Assembly: GCF_000003605.2 (NCBI RefSeq)
Contig: NW_003144301.1
Span: 8,281-20,251 of the forward strand
Length of the DNA stretch: 11,971 nt
Direction: 5' to 3'
Source of the DNA: Saccoglossus kowalevskii
Taxonomy: Eukaryota; Hemichordata; Enteropneusta; Harrimaniidae
Each line of letters opens with the position of its first letter. Position 1 is the first letter of the stretch. Both the position numbers and the translations under genes were made by a program. This document shows positions 10,401 through 11,971 of this stretch, piece by piece. The notes beneath the pieces were generated by a model. The model was not told the origin of the DNA and did no database searches. It saw only the letters and a list, made by a program, of their open reading frames with translations.

Positions 10401-11095
10401 TATGCAACTTAGATATTAAATCATTATAGCGCCAACAGCAGTGGGTGGCCGATGGTCGCTGAATGGGGTAGGCCAAAAGGTCATCAGCCTTTCCCATGCT
10501 GTTTTCACGATAACAATTTTTGTTCCAGTTTACATGCAATCTGCTAATATATTTGTTTATTTTCTGTGCATATACATTTCGTTCGTATTTACTTCCTTCT
10601 TTCGTGATCGGAAAACAATAATTAAAAATACAGCTGTAAATTGAAACCACTGTAGTTGCATATTGTGCGCAATAAATGGCAACAATGTCAGGCGACAATG
10701 AATCCAGGCGATTGACACATTCATTGCCATGAATACACTTGATAACTGCTGGCAGACTTCCAGTGGTCATTGTTTATGTTTGGACTTTTGAAACAATAGC
10801 AAAATAAAGGGTTGGGCAACTACTCTTTTGTTTAGGCTTGGGAAGAACAATGCAAGCTTTTTACAAATAATTTCAACTGGATGTACATTGGTGGGCGGGT
10901 GTTCAGAGTTACTAGGCAGACGTAAAACTGGATGGGCCCACCTAAAACCCTTTGTGGAGAACACTGTATCTGTATTTAGAATTTCTCTATACAATTACTT
11001 ACCGTCTTTCCAGCGTTATCCAAACCCAGAATTAATATAAAGAATTCATCTTTCCGAAATAAATATTTGAATAAACCAGATAACAAAGTGAACAT
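1353..11095 (-). CDS. ARFRP1: ADP-ribosylation factor-related protein 1 (ARFRP1), 3'-partial, four coding exons
   Basis: Joined coding sequence, complement of 11003-11095, 6160-6247, 1795-1877 and 1353-1434. The exons splice in frame (phases 0, 1, 0, then 1 at the open end) to give 115 residues starting MFTLLSGLFKYLF. Visible motifs are P-loop GLDNAGKT (24-31), switch I TTTVGLN with T56, and WDLGGQE (74-80) with Q79. T31 and Q79 fall at the numbers used for the well-known T31N and Q79L mutants of mammalian ARFRP1, so there are no indels so far. Family knowledge: this Arf-like GTPase acts at the trans-Golgi, where it promotes recruitment of ARL1 and golgins. It lacks the myristoylated Gly2 of Arfs; Met-Phe at the N terminus fits NatC acetylation and SYS1-dependent targeting, as in yeast Arl3p. 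The remaining roughly 85 residues, with NKQD and SAL-type motifs, lie left of base 1. Other Arf/Arl genes are excluded by the ARFRP1-specific MFTLLSGL start and EELQSLW after the G3 motif. Confidence 0.95.
1435..1794 (-). other. ARFRP1 intron between coding exons 3 and 4 (360 bp)
   Basis: A short GT-AG intron, gtaagt (1794-1789) to tttgttag (ending 1435). It is the only compact intron of the gene in this window and carries no recognisable insertion, in contrast to the 4-5 kb introns on either side of exon 2. Confidence 0.88.
1795..1877 (-). CDS. ARFRP1: ARFRP1 coding exon 3 (residues 61-88, G3/switch II)
   Basis: Two bases complete Ile61, then 27 codons run GKIDIGSVRLMFWDLGGQ onward to LWHK. 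The acceptor is ttgtttatag|TT and the donor is AAA|gtaagt. It contains the DxxGQ motif (D75, G78, Q79) for gamma-phosphate sensing. EELQSLW after the motif separates ARFRP1 from Arf1-6, which have the pattern RPLW there. Confidence 0.94.
2652..2666. repeat. Poly-C tract (C15)
   Basis: Fifteen consecutive C residues in a strongly AT-rich intron. Such a tract is prone to slippage, so its length may vary between individuals or be an assembly uncertainty. Confidence 0.9.
3378..3415 (+). repeat. Mariner left terminal inverted repeat
   Basis: Begins directly after the TA at 3376-3377. It matches the inverse of 4524-4562 almost base for base from CAATAAGTAATGCC inward; the outer 8-10 bases are more diverged. 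Confidence 0.9.
3544..4489 (+). pseudogene. Mariner transposase pseudogene
   Basis: From the ATG at 3544 it reads MEPVECRAVIRFLYLKGR, then a PRPGRPS linker, then an ITVRQIAQEVKIS helix-turn-helix. Next come QWKHLDSPPPKKARVQPSAG, QDNALVHNSH (second catalytic D at 4191), YSPDLAPSDFHLFP (third D at 4295) and a C terminus ending GSYVEKD at the TAA of 4487. Defects: in-frame stops at 3667 (TAG), 3787 (TGA), 4158 (TAG) and 4370 (TGA); loss of several tens of codons plus a frame change around 3925-3960, where the first catalytic D and its surroundings should be; and a one-base loss between 4193 and 4244. The second and third D codons are 104 bases apart, one short of the 105 expected for D34D. The TGA stop before CGC looks like CpG decay of an Arg codon. 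It cannot encode a working transposase. Confidence 0.93.
4524..4562 (-). repeat. Mariner right terminal inverted repeat
   Basis: Partner of the left repeat. It ends directly before TA at 4563-4564 and is 39 bases long against 38 on the left. Confidence 0.9.
6160..6247 (-). CDS. ARFRP1: ARFRP1 coding exon 2 (residues 32-61, switch I)
   Basis: This is 29 codons plus one base, starting TFLEQTKTQFNRNYKG and ending TTTVGLN. The acceptor is tctctgtag|ACA and the donor is A|gtaagtg; the split codon ATA/ATT is completed in the next exon as Ile61. It supplies the switch I effector loop with T56, the Mg2+-coordinating threonine equivalent to Arf T48. It is too short, and bounded by intronic stops, to be found by ORF length. 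Its identity rests on the ARFRP1-like sequence plus perfect splice phases on both sides. Confidence 0.93.
6451..6470 (+). repeat. TTA microsatellite running into poly-T
   Basis: Four TAT/ATT repeats followed by nine or more T. A simple low-complexity tract in the intron between coding exons 1 and 2. Confidence 0.8.
6724..7160 (+). mobile_element. Family A hairpin-ended tandem-core element, copy 1 (Helentron/HINE-like)
   Basis: It starts GGCTGAGATAGCTCTGCTATTAGCAATGC, equivalent to the left end of copy 2. One full core unit and a partial one follow (GAAAATATCAC at 6852 and 7009, 157 bp apart). It then has a GACGACGACAGACAATC tail and ends with AGCTCCGCTGTGTCGACTTTGTC at 7123-7145, followed by a decayed second arm (GCGGA, about 7152-7156). 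It is non-coding. Compared with copy 2 it carries fewer core units and lacks the first 16 bases or so. Classification as a non-autonomous Helentron relies on structure only. Confidence 0.7.
8132..8959 (+). mobile_element. Family A hairpin-ended tandem-core element, copy 2, nested in family B
   Basis: About 828 bp. The left end has GGTCGGCTGAGGTAGCTCC with the word AGCTCCACTGT at 8156-8166. Four core units follow (anchor AACAAGAAGTC at 8227, 8384, 8541, 8690, and a diverged one near 8854). Then comes GACAGACGTCAGACGACG, and a terminal near-palindrome at 8930-8960 with arms AGCTCCGCT and AGCGGAGCT. The left AGCTCCACTGT and right ACAGCGGAGCT are inverted copies matching at 10 of 11 positions. 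Both sides are flanked by family B sequence that rejoins when the element is removed. No coding potential. This layout resembles pearl/HINE elements described in molluscs and other invertebrates. Confidence 0.78.
8227..8853 (+). repeat. Family A tandem core, four units of about 157 bp
   Basis: Spacings of the AACAAGAAGTC anchor are 157, 157, 149 and about 164. Each unit contains ATCACTTTTTACCAAAAATG, ATATTCACCAAA, ATGAACAAATCTGAGAG, TAATATCAAAGCAATT and TTTTTAACAAGAAGTC. The related unit in copy 1 (6852-7008) has the same 157-bp spacing. Unit length is near nucleosome repeat length, as in many satellites; any functional meaning is speculative. Confidence 0.88.
8930..8960 (+). terminator. Family A 3' terminal hairpin (putative transposition terminator)
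   Basis: A 31-base near-palindrome: arms AGCTCCGCT and AGCGGAGCT with an inner CGAC/GTCG stem around AAA. It is a strong hairpin exactly at the element's right edge, the position where rolling-circle Helitron/Helentron elements carry their termination hairpin. It is not a transcription terminator. Confidence 0.7.
9613..9653 (+). terminator. Family B 3' terminal hairpin (putative transposition terminator)
   Basis: Outer stem AGTCCC (9613-9618) pairs with GGGACT (9648-9653). The inner part GTT(TT)CG pairs with CGAAC, and the loop contains a TACCGGTA palindrome. It is followed by AATAA. A hairpin at the extreme right of a tandem-core element, in the same place as in family A, suggests the same mobilisation mechanism. 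Confidence 0.62.
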
Positions 11096-11098
11096 GAT
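11003..11098 (-). CDS. ARFRP1: ARFRP1 first coding exon (residues 1-31)
   Basis: The start codon is at 11095-11093. The exon encodes the N-terminal amphipathic stretch and first beta strand, then the P-loop ending GKT. The donor is CG|gtaagt, read as the complement of 11002-10997. Three noncoding bases (ATC) separate the start codon from an acceptor with a strong pyrimidine tract (TTTTTTCCAG), so translation begins almost at the 5' edge of an internal exon and the 5'UTR is spliced. The upstream open frame continuing from this ATG is intron read-through and not part of the protein. Confidence 0.93.
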
Positions 11099-11971
11099 CT
11101 GGAAAAAACAAAAATCATTAACAGAAGCTGTAACTATACTGCAGTGATTCAGAAGATCACCAGACGTAAGCTGGTATTTTTTCAAAATGTTCTAATTTCG
11201 TTCAATCATTTTTATACACAGGGCCGAAGTGTTTTCTGTTAAATTTACTGTTTGTACCCAAAATATGGCAAATAATTAGAATTGTCTCATGACATGTTCT
11301 AAGCTAATTCCAGACAACTCAACTCCTGGGAAGTGACTAATATGACATGTGGCCGTAAGAATGGGACATCAATCTAATATGACATGGGTGTAGCAGTCAG
11401 GATGGGATATCAATCTAATATGACATGGGTGTGGCAATCAGGATGGGATATCAATCTATTATATTATACCAGTATTTTGATGGTGTTAATCCATTGATTT
11501 GATTGGTCCAAACACAAAATTTGCATATGCAATCCATGGTATATTGGCTGATAATGCACGGCTAAACCAAGTGGCCCTGGAACATGAATTGACTACAGGT
11601 TTAATACGGAAATACATAAAACCGGTATTATTTGATTTTTAGGGAAATATAGTGGTTGAATTTTGGAAGAATATTGAGAAAAATACTGAATTAAAAACAT
11701 CTGAAAAGTTATATAACTATAACACAAACCTAAACCACCGTCCCTCAACAACGTCAGAACGCTATGTTCTCAGTGTTGTTACTTTGAGATGGATTGCGAA
11801 CTTCCAACAAAGAAACAACAAAACATGATCTTTAAGTACAAGATATAATTGATGGATTTAATGACATAAAAATGCAAAAAACTATGAGTCACAGGCAAAA
11901 ATGTATACCACCAATAACAACCGGTGTCCGGTAGCGGCAGCTGACAAAATTGCAGTGCACCCGGGTAATTG
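11099..11971 (-). other. ARFRP1 5' intron/upstream region
   Basis: This lies upstream of the first coding exon. The acceptor at 11099-11100 shows that an intron in the 5'UTR begins here, so the noncoding exon and promoter are further right, either in this stretch or beyond the window. No donor with a good consensus could be chosen. The far right edge (about 11920-11965) is richer in G, C and CpG than its surroundings and is a possible promoter or 5'UTR zone, without direct proof. A 40-bp minisatellite lies at 11342-11460; otherwise I see nothing here. Confidence 0.4.
11342..11460 (+). repeat. Minisatellite, three units of about 40 bp
   Basis: ATGACATG starts at 11342, 11379 and 11420 (spacings 37 and 41). 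The unit reads ATGACATGGGTGTGGCAATC, then AGGATGGGATATCAATCTAAT. The first copy is the most diverged, and a fourth begins to decay after 11455. It lies in the 5' intron or upstream region of ARFRP1. Confidence 0.88.

Larger units (their letters stand above)
6248..11002 (-). other. ARFRP1 intron between coding exons 1 and 2 (4755 bp)
   Basis: A GT-AG intron bounded by gtaagt (11002-10997) and ctgtag (ending at 6248). It holds both hairpin-ended tandem-core repeat families (6724-9653). Bases 9655-9840 are AT-rich and contain repeated TTTGCAT words. Bases 10020-10990 have more CpG than the rest of the intron, with an 8-bp inverted repeat GCGGTAAA/TTTACCGC at 10315-10322 and 10350-10357. No convincing exon or RNA gene is visible in the remainder. 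Confidence 0.85.

Noticed and set aside
11740-11965. Candidate ARFRP1 promoter or noncoding first exon
   Set aside because: The region has a modest CpG rise and an ETS-like word on the minus strand near 11801, but no convincing donor site or core promoter, so it was not called as a feature.

Overview
The window looks like intronic and genic DNA from an AT-rich animal genome, most likely a marine invertebrate. I cannot fix the phylum from sequence alone. The evidence is a spliced, strongly conserved metazoan GTPase gene on the minus strand with canonical GT/AG introns, an old mariner copy, a LINE fragment, and tandem-core, hairpin-ended repeats like those known from molluscs and other marine invertebrates. 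No bacterial-style gene organisation is present.

The only host gene I can support is ARFRP1, the Golgi Arf-related GTPase. It runs right to left through nearly the whole window. Four coding exons are identified: 11003-11098, 6160-6247, 1795-1877 and 1353-1434. They splice in frame into residues 1-115 of a protein normally about 200 residues long. They carry the P-loop (residues 24-31), switch I threonine (T56) and WDLGGQ motif (74-79). The NKQD and SAL guanine-recognition motifs must lie in exons to the left of base 1. A splice acceptor three bases upstream of the start codon shows that a noncoding 5' exon lies to the right of 11098.

The introns are large and filled with mobile DNA. From left to right: a minus-strand LINE reverse-transcriptase fragment (1-154); degenerate dispersed repeats (about 620-1020); a decayed but structurally complete DD34D mariner with both TIRs and a TA target duplication (3378-4562), antisense to the gene; and, in the first coding intron, two families of hairpin-terminated tandem-core elements. 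Family A has 157-bp core units and occurs at 6724-7160 and 8132-8959. Family B has core units of about 275 bp and occurs at about 7775-9653. The second family A copy is inserted inside family B, so the order of arrival can be read directly.

The most interesting signal is this nested pair. Both families have a 3' terminal hairpin and a repetitive core. Family A also has a subterminal inverted repeat matching its own hairpin arm and an apparent insertion between two T residues without target duplication. That combination matches non-autonomous Helentron/HINE (pearl-like) rolling-circle elements. I see no convincing second host gene.
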